Shown here one piece after another: positions 42,440-51,989 of a stretch of DNA of 64,000 bases (positions within the stretch are counted from its first letter, which is position 1; every line of letters begins with the position of its first letter). A program made the position numbers and the translations under genes. Origin of the DNA: Aradus depressus (Eukaryota > Arthropoda > Insecta > Hemiptera > Aradidae); NCBI GenBank assembly GCA_963662175.1, contig OY759224.1, forward strand, positions 31,195,489 to 31,259,488, given 5' to 3'. The notes below the pieces were generated by a model. It had not been told where the DNA came from, did not search any database, and was given only the letters and a program-made list of their open reading frames with translations.

Positions 42440-42760
42440 GTATCGGAGAATTAAGTAATCGGTCAGAAAATCGGTCAGGAGTTTCTACAGAATTTCGTGT
42501 TTTCCAACCTCCAAATTTCAAATATGAAAAAAAAATTGTCTGTTCGTCTGTGCGAGTGTGTCTGTGTCTGCGATCACGATAACTCTCGATAGAATGAATG
42601 CATCGATACGAAACTTTATATGTGTGTTCATAAACCTCTAAGGAAGACACCTATTTATTTTCAGTCAAATCGGCCAAAGGGAAGGGGGGATTAGTGGAGA
42701 GACTGAATACAAAAACTCTAATAACTGACGTCGTGATTCGCTGACTACTGATTTGTGATG
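42440..42760 (+). repeat. Repeat A
   Basis: AAGTAATCGGTCAGAAAATC, CACGATAACTCTCGATAGAA, CCAAAGGGAAGGGGGGATTA. Confidence 0.85.
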
Positions 42761-42796
42761 TCTTTGTTAACGAGTGCTAAGAATCGTGGTCGGCTT

Positions 42797-43296
42797 TAAC
42801 TATGAGGTCGTATCGCCTACTACCAGAACGCTCTTTCGTCACTCTGTTGGACATTCCGACTCTACTGAGGGAGTAGGATACCTAGGAGTTTTTAACGAAT
42901 ACCTGACATCATACAGACTAAGGATCATTCCAGATAAAAAACCTAAGGCGTAATTCGGTTTTCGAACCCGCGATCTTGAGCTCAATAAACGTTCTGAGTT
43001 ATCGGCGCCCTCACTATATAATCGGTTTCTGGTAAAATTTCGTATCTAACTATGAGGTCGTATCGCCTACTACCAGAACGCTCTTTCGTCACTCTGTTGG
43101 ACATTCCGACTCTACTGAGGGAGTAGGATACCTAGGAGTTTTTAACGAATACCTGACATCATACAGACTAAGGATCATTCCAGATAAAAAACCTAAGGCC
43201 TAATTCGGTTTTCGAACCCGCGATCTTGAGCTCAATAAACGTTCTGAGTTATCGGCGCCCTCACTATATAATCGGTTTCTGGTAAAATTTCGTATC
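42797..43296. repeat. 250-bp tandem duplication of a SINE-A remnant
   Basis: Units 42797-43046 and 43047-43296 differ by one base in my reading (AAGGCGTAATT and AAGGCCTAATT). Each holds a decayed minus-strand SINE-A (GGTCGTATCGCCTACTACCA to AGTTATCGGCGCCC) plus ATAATCGGTTTCTGG. The SINE decayed first and the duplication is recent. Confidence 0.95.
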
Positions 43297-43299
43297 TAT

Positions 43300-43430
43300 A
43301 TATTCTTTCTGTCGGGTTATCATACACACAGGATCACATACACACAAAAGGGACATTTTTGTAATCAGACATGAAATTTCGTTGAAAACTGAACATAGAA
43401 TTTCATCAATTATATAACTTCCTTTATACT
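43300..43430 (-). repeat. Repeat A end fragment
   Basis: GACATGAAATTTCGTTGAAA, then TATATAACTTCCTTTATACT. Confidence 0.7.
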
Positions 43431-43439
43431 TAAAAAAAA

Positions 43440-43795
43440 AAATTCTAACAATATGGGAGGGTGCGAATTACGGGACAAGTTTCTACCAATTGCTAATATC
43501 TTAGGAGGAGGGGTGGGGGGGCATTATAAATGAAGAAGAAGAAATTGTCTGACAGAGAAGGATTGAAGAAGAAGTAAGGGTGAGAGGCAATGAAGGTTCT
43601 GCAGAGGAGAGGATCGATAGACGTCCTACAGAAGAGGACAATTTGGAGACAGAAGGACAATAGAGAAAGTAGACATGGTTTTCTGGACCATTTGGTCATA
43701 ATGTGGAGTGGCATATGGCTCCTTCTTAAATCTGGACACATCAGACCATAAATTGGATACCGAATATGGATAAAATTAAAAATGTGTAATTACAA
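43440..43795. other. Nothing recognised
   Basis: Short frames on both strands only. Confidence 0.4.
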
Positions 43796-43981
43796 TTTTA
43801 ATTCTGCAGCTATAGTGTAGGGGAAGTTATGTAATCAGTATAAAGTTCGATGCGGAGTTTTCAACGGAATTTTAGGTTTTTCGACCTCTTGATTCCAAAT
43901 TTGAAAAAAAAAACTACCGTTGTAGTAAATCTATTAACACAAAATTTTATTATGTACATTCAAAGTGCTTTAAGAACGACT

Positions 43982-44308
43982 ATTAGTTAGTTATTATGAC
44001 TTATGCCCGGGCTTTAACTACGAGGTCATATCGCCATTCGTCATTCTGGTTGACATGAGCCCGACTCTACTGTGGGAAGTCCTAAATGTTGCCTACCCTA
44101 AATTTTTATTCACCTAGGCCAGGGGTCTTTAACTAGTACCTGACATCGTACAGGCTCGGAACCATCGCTTAACGTCCCATCCGAAGGACGGCGTGCTTAA
44201 ATTTATTTTACCTCCCAGAAAAATGAATTAAGGGCCTCGGCCGGGTTTCGAACCTTGAGCTCAGAGAGCAAGCCTTCTCAGCAAACCACTCAGCTACCGG
44301 CGCCCTCC
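43982..44308 (-). mobile_element. SINE-A in repeat A
   Basis: TTAGTTAGTTATTATGACTT tail side, head CAGCTACCGGCGCCCTC. Perfect 10-bp TSD AAGAACGACT at 43972-43981 and 44309-44318. Confidence 0.93.
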
Positions 44309-45183
44309 AAGAACGACTGTGATTTTCAGCGGAATCAGTCGAAGAAAACCGAGGATCAACACAAAAATCCCAATATTGATGAAATTAATGTATCGACATG
44401 AAATTTTATATTTAAATTCAAAACCTCATAAGGGTGTCACCTCCATCAATTTCCAGCCAAATCGACCAAAGGGAAGAGAGAGGATACCAGAGAATGATAA
44501 TTGCTAGTGACCGACCGAAGATTCGGTTTTGGTTTCGGTTTTCGGCCATAGTTTCGGTCAAAAATCAGCCGAAACTTCGGCCACGCCGAAACTCAGTTTT
44601 CGTGACTTGTCGTGCGTCGTTCGACTAACTTCGGATGAGTTCGTGGCATGTGAGTCGTGTGTGGTTGCCAAACGAATACTTAAATTAATTAGTAATCTAA
44701 TAATATTTCGTTTTTTTTCTTTTGATTTTATAACTGTTTTTCTTAAATTAAGTAATTACTTGATCGTCGTACAAATTATTGTAATCGTTGTTAAGACTGG
44801 TAATTAGGTAATGCTTTAATCACCAAGTGCTAAATACAAGATCTCAGTAAAAAATAAATTAATCTTAAGAATATTGTGAACTCAATTAAAATAGGTACCT
44901 ACTTACCTTATTAAGGAGTCTGTACTTTATATCTAATCTAAGTGTTGATTTTTGACAAAGTTTACTTACAGGGCAGGTCTTTATTTTAACATGTTTATTA
45001 TTTTTGTTAAATTGTTAATGTAACATAAATAAATAACTATTTTTGTTAAATTGTTAATGTAACATAAATAAATAACTATTTTTGTTAAATACTTCAATTA
45101 CTCATATGTGATAGTAAGATGTTGTGGGACTAGATTTCTAATAGAAATAAAAGACGTTGTCTTCCCACTGTTTTATTTATACC

Positions 45184-45223
45184 AGAACCGGTTTTCGACG
45201 CAACAGCGTCATCATCAGTGGTT
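45184..45223 (-). ncRNA. Hammerhead ribozyme (minus arm)
   Basis: Minus strand AACCA-CTGATGA-T-GACGC-TGTT-GCGTC-GAAA-ACCGGTTC|TGGT. Consensus CUGAUGA and GAAA. Stem II has five perfect pairs. Stem III is formed by the palindrome AACCGGUU. Cleavage triplet UUC. The best-formed ribozyme in the window. Confidence 0.82.
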
Positions 45224-45280
45224 CATCCCACCCACACAGCTGAGTTATCTTCCAACCGCTGTGCTGTGTGGGTGAGATGA

Positions 45281-45322
45281 ACCACTGATGATGACGCTGT
45301 TGCGCCGAAAACCGGTTCTGTT
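45281..45322 (+). ncRNA. Hammerhead ribozyme (plus arm)
   Basis: As the minus arm, with one stem II mismatch (GACGC with GCGCC). Stem I AA(C)CA/UGUU allows a bulge. Confidence 0.77.
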
Positions 45323-45765
45323 ATAAATAAAACAGTGGGAAGACAACGTCTTTTATTTCTATTACTTCAATTATTGTTTCTTATTTCATTTAACACGAGT
45401 TAACTGTCTGTAGGTAGGTGTATGTGTAAAAAATACACAAAATTTCAGTATAAAATTGAAATTTTAACATGTCTAAATAAGTTCCGGTTTCGGTTTCGGC
45501 TGAAAATCCTGTTTCGGTCGGCCACTAATAACTGCCAATATAAAAAAAGCTACTATGTCAATTATTGAGTTTTAGCTGAAACGGTCGATTGGTTTTGGAG
45601 GGAGAGCGAAAACGTAATAAATTAATTCTTGCTGGGGAAGTACATGGCCGTTGATTTTTTTTAATTGGAAAGAAAAAAAATACGAAAAAACTCGTACCAA
45701 TAAAGGATAAAATGAGAAAGGGCTTTACCTGAAATAGAGTTGTAGAAGTTGGAAAGAAAATCCCT

Positions 45766-45785
45766 CCCCCCCCCCCCCCCCCCCC
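45766..45785. repeat. C homopolymer, 20 bases
   Basis: An uninterrupted C run in AT-rich DNA. Confidence 0.95.
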
Positions 45786-46079
45786 TCCGGCAAATTTTAA
45801 TTTATTACTCTAGAAAATTAAGGCCACTCCAAAGAGTAATTTCCTGAAATTTTAATTATTTTCTTTCTTTTTCAATTTCTCCTACTGAGTTATTTGATAA
45901 GAGAAAGGAATAATTTATTATATAACTTAAATTGATTATGGAAGTATCATTGTGCAAAGAGCCATGAGAATATTCGCTCTATTTATTTTGTTTTTGTCTT
46001 GACTAACCTACAGAACCCTTCACTGTGTGATCTGATCAGATATTTTTGAAATTAATAAAATTATATACTATTGTAGATG

Positions 46080-46445
46080 TTGATTAGCGACTGTAGATTC
46101 CAATTGAAGGAATATTGAGGGTCAGTCAAAGATAGAAGAAAACAGGCAACACTATTCAAACGCCGACGTTTCGATATATTTTATATCATTCTGGTTAGCA
46201 ATGTATCTATATTTAATTTTAATGTTTAGTAATGTATTCAGAGTAAGTCAGATTCCATTTTTAACTTGTTACAATGTCTATTTTAACGTTCATTAATGTA
46301 TATCAACACACTAATTTTGTTTAATTGTGATTCAAATCTTGATTTCCCCCCCATGTTTGTAGGCCCTGATGATGATATAAAATATATCGAAACGTTGGCG
46401 TTTGAATAGTGTTTTCATCATTGACTGACCCTCAATATTCCTACA
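46080..46445. repeat. PLE-type foldback with long spacer
   Basis: AATATTGAGGGTCAGTCAA at the left returns as TTGACTGACCCTCAATATT at the right. The arms contain ACACTATTCAAACGCC and its inverse. The spacer of about 170 bp is unique. The same terminal sequence flanks the PLE at 9812. Confidence 0.88.
46361..46400 (+). ncRNA. Hammerhead ribozyme
   Basis: AGGCC-CTGATGA-T-GATATA-AAA-TATATC-GAAA-CGTT|GGC. Consensus boxes, six-pair AT-rich stem II, minimal stem III ACGU, and stem I GCC/GGC. The inverted partner near 46160-46190 has lost the CTGATGA box. Confidence 0.78.
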
Positions 46446-46608
46446 ATTATATACTATAGTAATCATAGTTTCAACTTTGCTTGTTCAAATGTACTATGAT
46501 TAGTTGTGCTTGTAACTAAACTTGTGGATAAATGTGATGGAAACAGATTGCTTATCTGCATTGAGAGTAACATAGGTCTTACTGTGGGACTGTAACAACT
46601 CATCTGTC

Positions 46609-46940
46609 AGTTAGTTAGTTATTATGACTTACGTCCGGGCTTTAACTACAAGGTCATATCGCCTACTACCAGAGCGCTCTTTCGTCTCTCTGGTGGACAT
46701 GAGCCCGACTCTACTGTGGGTGTCCTAAATTATGGCTACTCCAAAATTTTTATTCACCTAGAGTACCTGACATCGTACAGGCTCGGGACCATCGCTTAAC
46801 GTCCCATCCAAAGGACGGCGTGCTTAAGTTTATTTCACCTCCCAGATAAAATAAACTAAGGGCCTCGGTCGGGTTTCGAACCCACGTTCTTGAGCTCAGG
46901 AGACAAGCAAGCATACCACTGTGCTAACGCGGCGCCCTCT
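46609..46940 (-). mobile_element. SINE-A, full length, TTAGTTA tail type
   Basis: GTTAGTTAGTTATTATGACT tail side, B box GGGTTTCGAACCCACG, head to GTGCTAACGCGGCGCCC. Confidence 0.9.
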
Positions 46941-46994
46941 TCGAGACTGGATTCAGCCATTTTTGACCCTGGCATTCAAAAATGAAAAAAAAAA

Positions 46995-47320
46995 GAAGGT
47001 GGGTGAATCATCGTCTATGTACTTTCCCAGAAAAAATTAATCAATTATGTTTTCGCTCTCCCTCCAAAGCCAATCATCCGTTTATTAAAACTCAATACTT
47101 GACTTACATAGTGGCTTCTGAATCCTCTTACTAATTGATACATTGACATCTAATGGGCTATTTGAATCGATTCTCCCCTCTGTGGCTCCCCTTTTCCACC
47201 GACTGATACCGCTGAAAATTAATAAGTGTCTGGAGAAACAGAGGAAGAGTCGACTTAAATACTCTAATAACTGCTGACATAATGAATGTATCGATACAGA
47301 ATTAAATTTGAAATTTCCTG
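46995..47320 (-). repeat. Repeat A
   Basis: GGTGAATCATCGTCTATGTA, ATGTTTTCGCTCTCCCTCCA, and then a piece in plus orientation (ACTCTAATAACTGCTGACAT), so probably two inverted fragments. Confidence 0.75.
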
Positions 47321-47329
47321 CTATGTACT

Positions 47330-47600
47330 TCTCATACTCCTCAAATGCACTTTTTCCTTGGGACCGTTTTAAATGAAAAATAAAATTTGAAAATGAAACC
47401 CACTTACTTTAACCTCATTAGGTTGGCACTTGACACAGGTACTGTTCGGGTGACACCATCAGGTTGATATCATCTTGGATATCTCTGGTGTTTAGGTAAA
47501 AGGGCTAAAGTCAGAATAAGTGTTGTGATCCAAAGGACAAGTGCATTTAAATATTTTTACTAAAAGTAACTGAATGTTGGAATATTTTATTTTGTTTATA
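47330..47600. other. Nothing recognised
   Basis: No motif placed. Confidence 0.35.
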
Positions 47601-47608
47601 TTTAATAA

Positions 47609-47999
47609 CTAGCAGTAATACCCGGCGTTGCCCGGGGAACTTTGACTTTTCTCCCAATATCTCCTATAAGGCTAATCAGTTCCTCGACAGTACATTCATG
47701 ATGTTATAATTTTCAATTATTCATACGGAATAAGGCTTATAGTCCTTCAACTATACTAACGCTAGCTTTGGAGCTGAAACTAATTTATTCAAAAAGATTT
47801 CTCATTAATCGTTGCATTAAAAGTTACAAAGATTGCGTGGGTGGATGCTGGGATGGACCAGATATTGAGGTACTAATACGCCTATAACCTTCCACAGACG
47901 ATGACGAACAAATTAAAAAAAAAAATTAATCAAATCCATCAAGGCGTTCGTGAGTTATAGCGGTACAACGCACAGACATTTTCAGCTTTATATATATGA
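47609..47999 (-). mobile_element. Non-autonomous Helitron, copy 2, intact ends
   Basis: Read on the minus strand it runs from A|TCATATATATAAAGCTGA to CCCGGGCAACGCCGGG, TATTACTGCTAG|T. All three Helitron hallmarks are present. It is 391 bp and highly similar to copy 1 at 3863. Confidence 0.9.
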
Positions 48000-48013
48000 T
48001 TTTATTGAAATAA

Positions 48014-48366
48014 TAGGTTAGGTTAGGTTAGGTTTTATGACTCATGCCCGGGCTTTAACTATGAGGTCATATCGCCTACTACCAGAGCGCTCTTTCGTCA
48101 CTCTGGTGGACATGAGCCCGACTCTACTGTGGGAGTCCTAAATTTTGCCTACCCTAAATTTTTATTCATCTAGGGTAGGGGTCTTTAACGAGTACCTGAC
48201 ATCGTACAGGCTCGGGACCATCGCTTAACGTCCCATCCGAAGGACGGCGTGCTTAAGTTTATTTTACCTCCCAGATAAAATAAACTAAGGGCCTCGGTCG
48301 GGCTACGAACCCACGTCCTTGAGCTCAGAAGTCAAGCACGCATACCACTGAGCTACCGGCGCCCTC
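48014..48366 (-). mobile_element. SINE-A, best full-length copy
   Basis: 353 bp. Tail (AACCT)3-like (TAGGTTAGGTTAGGTTAGG at the left), full body, B box GGGCTACGAACCCACG, intact A-box side GAGCTACCGGCGCCC. Perfect 9-bp TSD TTGAAATAA at 48005-48013 and 48367-48375. Inserted 6 bp from the Helitron 5' end. Confidence 0.95.
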
Positions 48367-48375
48367 TTGAAATAA

Positions 48376-49350
48376 CATAAATGTGTATTACCTGAGTTGC
48401 AGGAATTTTTCAACTCTTCAGAAATTCCCCTACTAAAATTCAGATTTCCTGACTTAAGCCCTTTTGCCCAAACACCCGAGATATAAGCTAAGGTAACACA
48501 ATATATGTTTCTTGTCCCACAGGGAATGTTATGTAATTATTATAAAATTTGAAGTTGCTTTTTATTTTTTTCAGGATCCAAATAAACCATAACTGAAAGT
48601 GTTTGTAAATATGTATGTATATATTCCGTCGTTCAAAATTAATGGATAGATTTCAACGAAATTCCACATATGGCTTTGGTATAAATCTCTGTTAGCAGCA
48701 GCAAATTAATAAAAGGCGCAAACTGTTGTTAAGAAACGTTTTTAACGCTAAACTACAATGTACGCCGCTTAATGTAATGACGGTTAATATTATCAACCGT
48801 TTATTGTGATCAAAATGGCTTGCAACGGGCCCACGCAGATTTGATTCATTTTGTGCTAGAGAAATAACTGAACATGTTGACAAACCCACGGGTGTCGGAA
48901 TCGCTTTAAATTTCATTCATAATAGAAATTTGAAAAAAAAAAATTGAACACCAGAAAAAAGTGAAAAAGATATTTAACTTTACTTTAATTGTAACGGCAG
49001 GGATTAACACTCAACTCTGATGTAAGATGTACCTTTGTTTATCGAGCTAATCCATTGTTTACACTTTATGCATTTAATTTTGTAAACATAACGTATTTCT
49101 CATTATAAACGAACTGTTGTCAATAAACCTAAGAGAGGGGAGCGGGCAGGAATTCTTAAATTCTAATCCAATAAAGGTATTAGTTTGGCCTTAAAAAATA
49201 CAACACATTAAAAAATAATCATCATTCATAAATTACCTAAAATAATTATAACGGTTAAAGAATAACGAATAATTCATAGAATAAAACCGTAACTTACTTA
49301 AAAATTTATTGAATAAAAATTTATTCAATAACATTGCTAGTAATGCAACC
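48376..49350. other. No gene recognised
   Basis: At 48692-48916 a 74-codon minus-strand frame (GPVASHFDHNKRLIILTVI...) may be a worn DNA-transposon piece; I cannot assign it. Beyond 49150 the sequence is AT-rich. Confidence 0.35.
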
Positions 49351-49692
49351 CTATAACTGACTGAATAGTTCAAGATCTTCTTTTGCCGTATCTTTTAGTA
49401 TTGTAGATTTGAATGAAACTTCTGTCAAGTTAGAGGAGACAGAGAGACGGGTCCCTTTGCTCGGTCCTCTAATAACGCTGGCCTTACTGGAACAAAGACT
49501 CACTTGATGAATTAGATTTAGTTGTCCAGCGAGGGGTGGGGGAGGGGGGGCCTCAAAGAGATGTTTGAGAACCTGGCCACGCTCTTCAATTAGACAGACT
49601 GCCACCAACTCGCAGCTATATTTCGTTATCTCATTAACAAGTCTCCCAACTTCTTCCTTAGATACCACTAGGTTAGTAGGCATATATTTCAA
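49351..49692 (-). CDS. Candidate host exon, unidentified (113 codons)
   Basis: The frame EEVGRLVNEITKYSCELVAV, CLIEERGQVLKHLFE, a short proline run, AGQLNLIHQ, then VSLCSSKASVIRGPSKGTRL, to KDTAKEDLELFSQL and a stop. It has the residue balance of a real protein and overlaps no repeat found here. A possible acceptor (CTACTAACCTAG) precedes EEVGRLV, and a good donor GTGAGT follows LIHQ, so the true exon may be shorter. The family is not recognised; chance cannot be excluded. Confidence 0.35.
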   Translation of the reverse strand: MKYMPTNLVVSKEEVGRLVNEITKYSCELVAVCLIEERGQVLKHLFEAPPPPPLAGQLNLIHQVSLCSSKASVIRGPSKGTRLSVSSNLTEVSFKSTILKDTAKEDLELFSQL

Positions 49693-49723
49693 AATTTTGT
49701 TCGAAAAATATATGAAAAAAAAA

Positions 49724-50069
49724 AAGGGCGCCGGTAGCTCAGTGGTAAGCGTGCTTGACTTCTGAGCTCAATAACGTGGGTTCGTAACCCGACCGAGGCC
49801 CTTAGTTTATTTTATCTGGGAGGTAAAATAAACTTAAGCACGCCGTACTTCGGATGGGACGTTAAGCGATGGTCCCGAGCCTGTACGATGTCAGGTACTC
49901 GTTAAAGACCCCTGCCCTAGGTGAAAAAAATTTAGGGTAGGCAAAATTTAGGACTCCCATAGCAGCGCCGGGCTCATGTCCACCAGAGTGACGAAAGAGC
50001 GCTCTGGTAGTAGGCGATATGACCTCGTAGTTAAAGCCCGGGCATGAGTCATAAAACCTAACCTAACCT
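49724..50069 (+). mobile_element. SINE-A, full length
   Basis: GGGCGCCGGTAGCTCAGTGG head, B box GGGTTCGTAACCC, tail AACCTAACCTAACCTA. TSD TATGAAAAAAAAA at 49711-49723 and 50071-50083 (length blurred by the A run). Confidence 0.93.
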
Positions 50070-50083
50070 ATATGAAAAAAAAA

Positions 50084-50260
50084 GTCGTCAGTGAATCACC
50101 TGTAATGTACTTCCCCATCATTGAATTAATTAATTAAGTTTAATTCTTCCATCCTTGGAAATCCTCGGACTAAACTTTGTTTTGATACATTCATTACATC
50201 GGCAGTTATTGGGGTTGTTGAGTTGAGCCTCCCCATCCCCTCTTCATAGGTGTCGTCCAT
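50084..50260 (-). repeat. Repeat A fragment
   Basis: GTCGTCAGTGAATCACCTGT, CATTACATCGGCAGTTATTG. Confidence 0.85.
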
Positions 50261-50267
50261 ATGGGGT

Positions 50268-50520
50268 GTAATATCCAAAAATATGGACATCAATTGTGTT
50301 AAAATAATTTAAATGAATATAATAATGCCGATGGAAATACATATAAGAATTGGAAGCCAGGAACTTGGCAGGAAGTAGGGAGAAAACCGTCACCAATACT
50401 ATACAAGGAGGGCTGGAGATCACATGACTTGGGCGGGCAGCGAGCAGCCAATAGAAGTATAGAAAAGTCCCGGCGGAAAAAATCGCGGTAGACAAGATGT
50501 AACAAGGTATTTTAGACCAC
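50268..50520 (+). repeat. Repeat F copy 1
   Basis: AATATCCAAAAATATGGACA, GATGGAAATACATATAAGAA, TTGGAAGCCAGGAACTTGGC, and AGCCAATAGAAGTATAGAAA match 55240-55460 inverted. Confidence 0.7.
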
Positions 50521-50809
50521 AAATAATATACAAATATATTTTAGGACAGTAGTAAAATTTTAAAAGGATTCTGAGAAATAATTATGAAGATCAATCATCA
50601 GATGAGAAATTATTATAATGTTTTAAACAAATATATTTACTCAAATAAGCATAGAGTAAGTTTTCTTTTATGTATTTTGCACCTCATGTCATCTTGATTT
50701 TTCAAAACTGTTGAATCTTGGCGAACCCACGAATCAGGTAAGAATTAGAATCATTATGTTACAAAAAGAACATTATTCATTTTACTGACAAAAATAATTT
50801 ACTTTTCAG

Positions 50810-51130
50810 GGGTTCTGGATACAAATACTACGACACCTATTGATTTTCAGCTAAATCGACTAAAGGAAAGAGGGGTGTATCAGAAAAACTGTAATAACTA
50901 ATGCATGCATCGACACCGGTGTTATTACTGTATCGACATGAAATTTCATATTTGAAGTTAAAACTCAATGAGGACATAACGTGTCAAATTTCAGCCATAT
51001 TGAGGAAGAGGGAGGGGGGGGGGGAGGGGTTGAGAGCTCAATTTTAGGTGCCTCTATGAAAGTCAACTATTTTTGAAGGAGGGGCGAAAAATTAATTAAT
51101 TCGTCCTGGGGATTTACTGACGAATTTTTT
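50810..51130 (+). repeat. Repeat A
   Basis: GGGGTTCTGGATACAAATAC, CACCTATTGATTTTCAGCTA, TGTATCGACATGAAATTTCA, ending TCGTCCTGGGGATTTACTGA. Confidence 0.8.
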
Positions 51131-51134
51131 CTTT

Positions 51135-51565
51135 TACGTTGAGGGCTGGAGGGAGCATCGAGGTCAGAGTTGGCCCTTTGTGTGCCTAGTTCCTATGGTC
51201 GGGGTGTATTATGGTTCCGGGCACTACCGGTGTGTGAAACCTTCAGATGTGGGGTATTAAATCTGAGGAAGTCAGGAGTCAATATATATTGGGAGAAGAT
51301 TGACCCCGAACTGAGGTTAGCCGAGGGGGGGGGGGGGGGGGGCTCCATGATTATTTTATGAAGGATCCTGAAGAAGCTCTATCTTCAAGTCGTCAGCTCC
51401 ACAACTTAGACGGAGGCGTCTGAATCAGGTAACTCTCAACGTTGCGATAAATCAGAGAGACACTCATGGATAGTGAATGAACTGAATGAACGAATGAATG
51501 AACTTGCACTCAAGTTATTATAGTATCTGGAATACACATTCATTGACAATGGCTACGACTGCCAG
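51135..51565. other. No gene recognised; G homopolymer
   Basis: More GC-balanced. A run of 18 G sits at 51325-51342. Frames are short and unconvincing. Confidence 0.4.
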
Positions 51566-51570
51566 GGTAA

Positions 51571-51700
51571 TAGTTATTGTGACTCATGCCGGGTTTTTAA
51601 TTTTGAGGCGATATGCCTACTATCAGAGTTATCTTTCGTCACTCTGATGGACATGAGCTCGCGAGCCGTAAATGTTGCCTACTTAGGTTTATTCTCGTAG
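51571..51700 (-). mobile_element. SINE-A fragment, decayed
   Basis: GTTATTGTGACTCATGCCGG, TTTCGTCACTCTGATGGACA. Confidence 0.7.
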
Positions 51701-51989
51701 ATAGTCTTTCATACATAAAACTTTTTATATTTATTTCGTCAATGAAACTTTCTCTAACTCCATCTTTCCCTTTGGTCGATTTTTTATTATTTTTTTTCGG
51801 GTGTTCCAAACTTCTGGGGGCTTTACAGGCTCCCCGCGTAGAGGGTATATAGGTCTTTATGCTGTTTTTTTCATAATTAATAAAATCTTAATATCTCAAT
51901 ATAATTAATAAATATATATAATATAATTAATAAAAAAATAATATATCAATTCACAACCAAATACTAAAAGACTGGATCAAATAAACAAG

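Larger units (their letters stand above)
45139..45364. repeat. PLE-type foldback with two opposed hammerheads
   Basis: AATAGAAATAAAAGACGTTG on the left returns inverted on the right. The arms run through GGTTCATCCCACCCACACAG. It lies inside the hAT element. Confidence 0.93.
44505..45527. mobile_element. hAT-like non-autonomous transposon in repeat A
   Basis: Ends TAGTGACCGACCGAAGATTC and GTTTCGGTCGGCCACTA are inverted repeats (TAGTGRCCGACCGAA). Flanking 8-mers ATAATTGC and ATAACTGC differ at one position; 8-bp TSDs are typical of hAT. Subterminal TTTCGGTTTCGG repeats occur at both ends. Inside are a 40-bp tandem repeat (about 44999-45090) and a PLE foldback. No transposase frame. Confidence 0.85.
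43804..45656 (+). repeat. Repeat A, complete copy with nested insertions
   Basis: Starts CAGCTATAGTGTAGGGGAAG and ends TTGCTGGGGAAGTACATGGC. It is interrupted by SINE-A (43982-44308) and hAT (44505-45527); without them it is about 490 bp, which gives the family length. Confidence 0.9.

Noticed and set aside
44529..44807. 92-codon frame as hAT transposase
   Set aside because: No BED zinc finger or hAT dimerisation motif; it reads through the TTTCGG subterminal repeats.
48014..48366. tRNA gene, because of perfect A- and B-box motifs
   Set aside because: The tRNA-like head is continuous with a conserved non-tRNA body, tail and TSD and recurs many times; these are SINE heads. The same holds for SINE-B.
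48692..48916. Assignment of the 74-codon frame to a named DNA transposon
   Set aside because: It feels familiar as worn transposon sequence, but no TIR, TSD or motif is visible to support a name.
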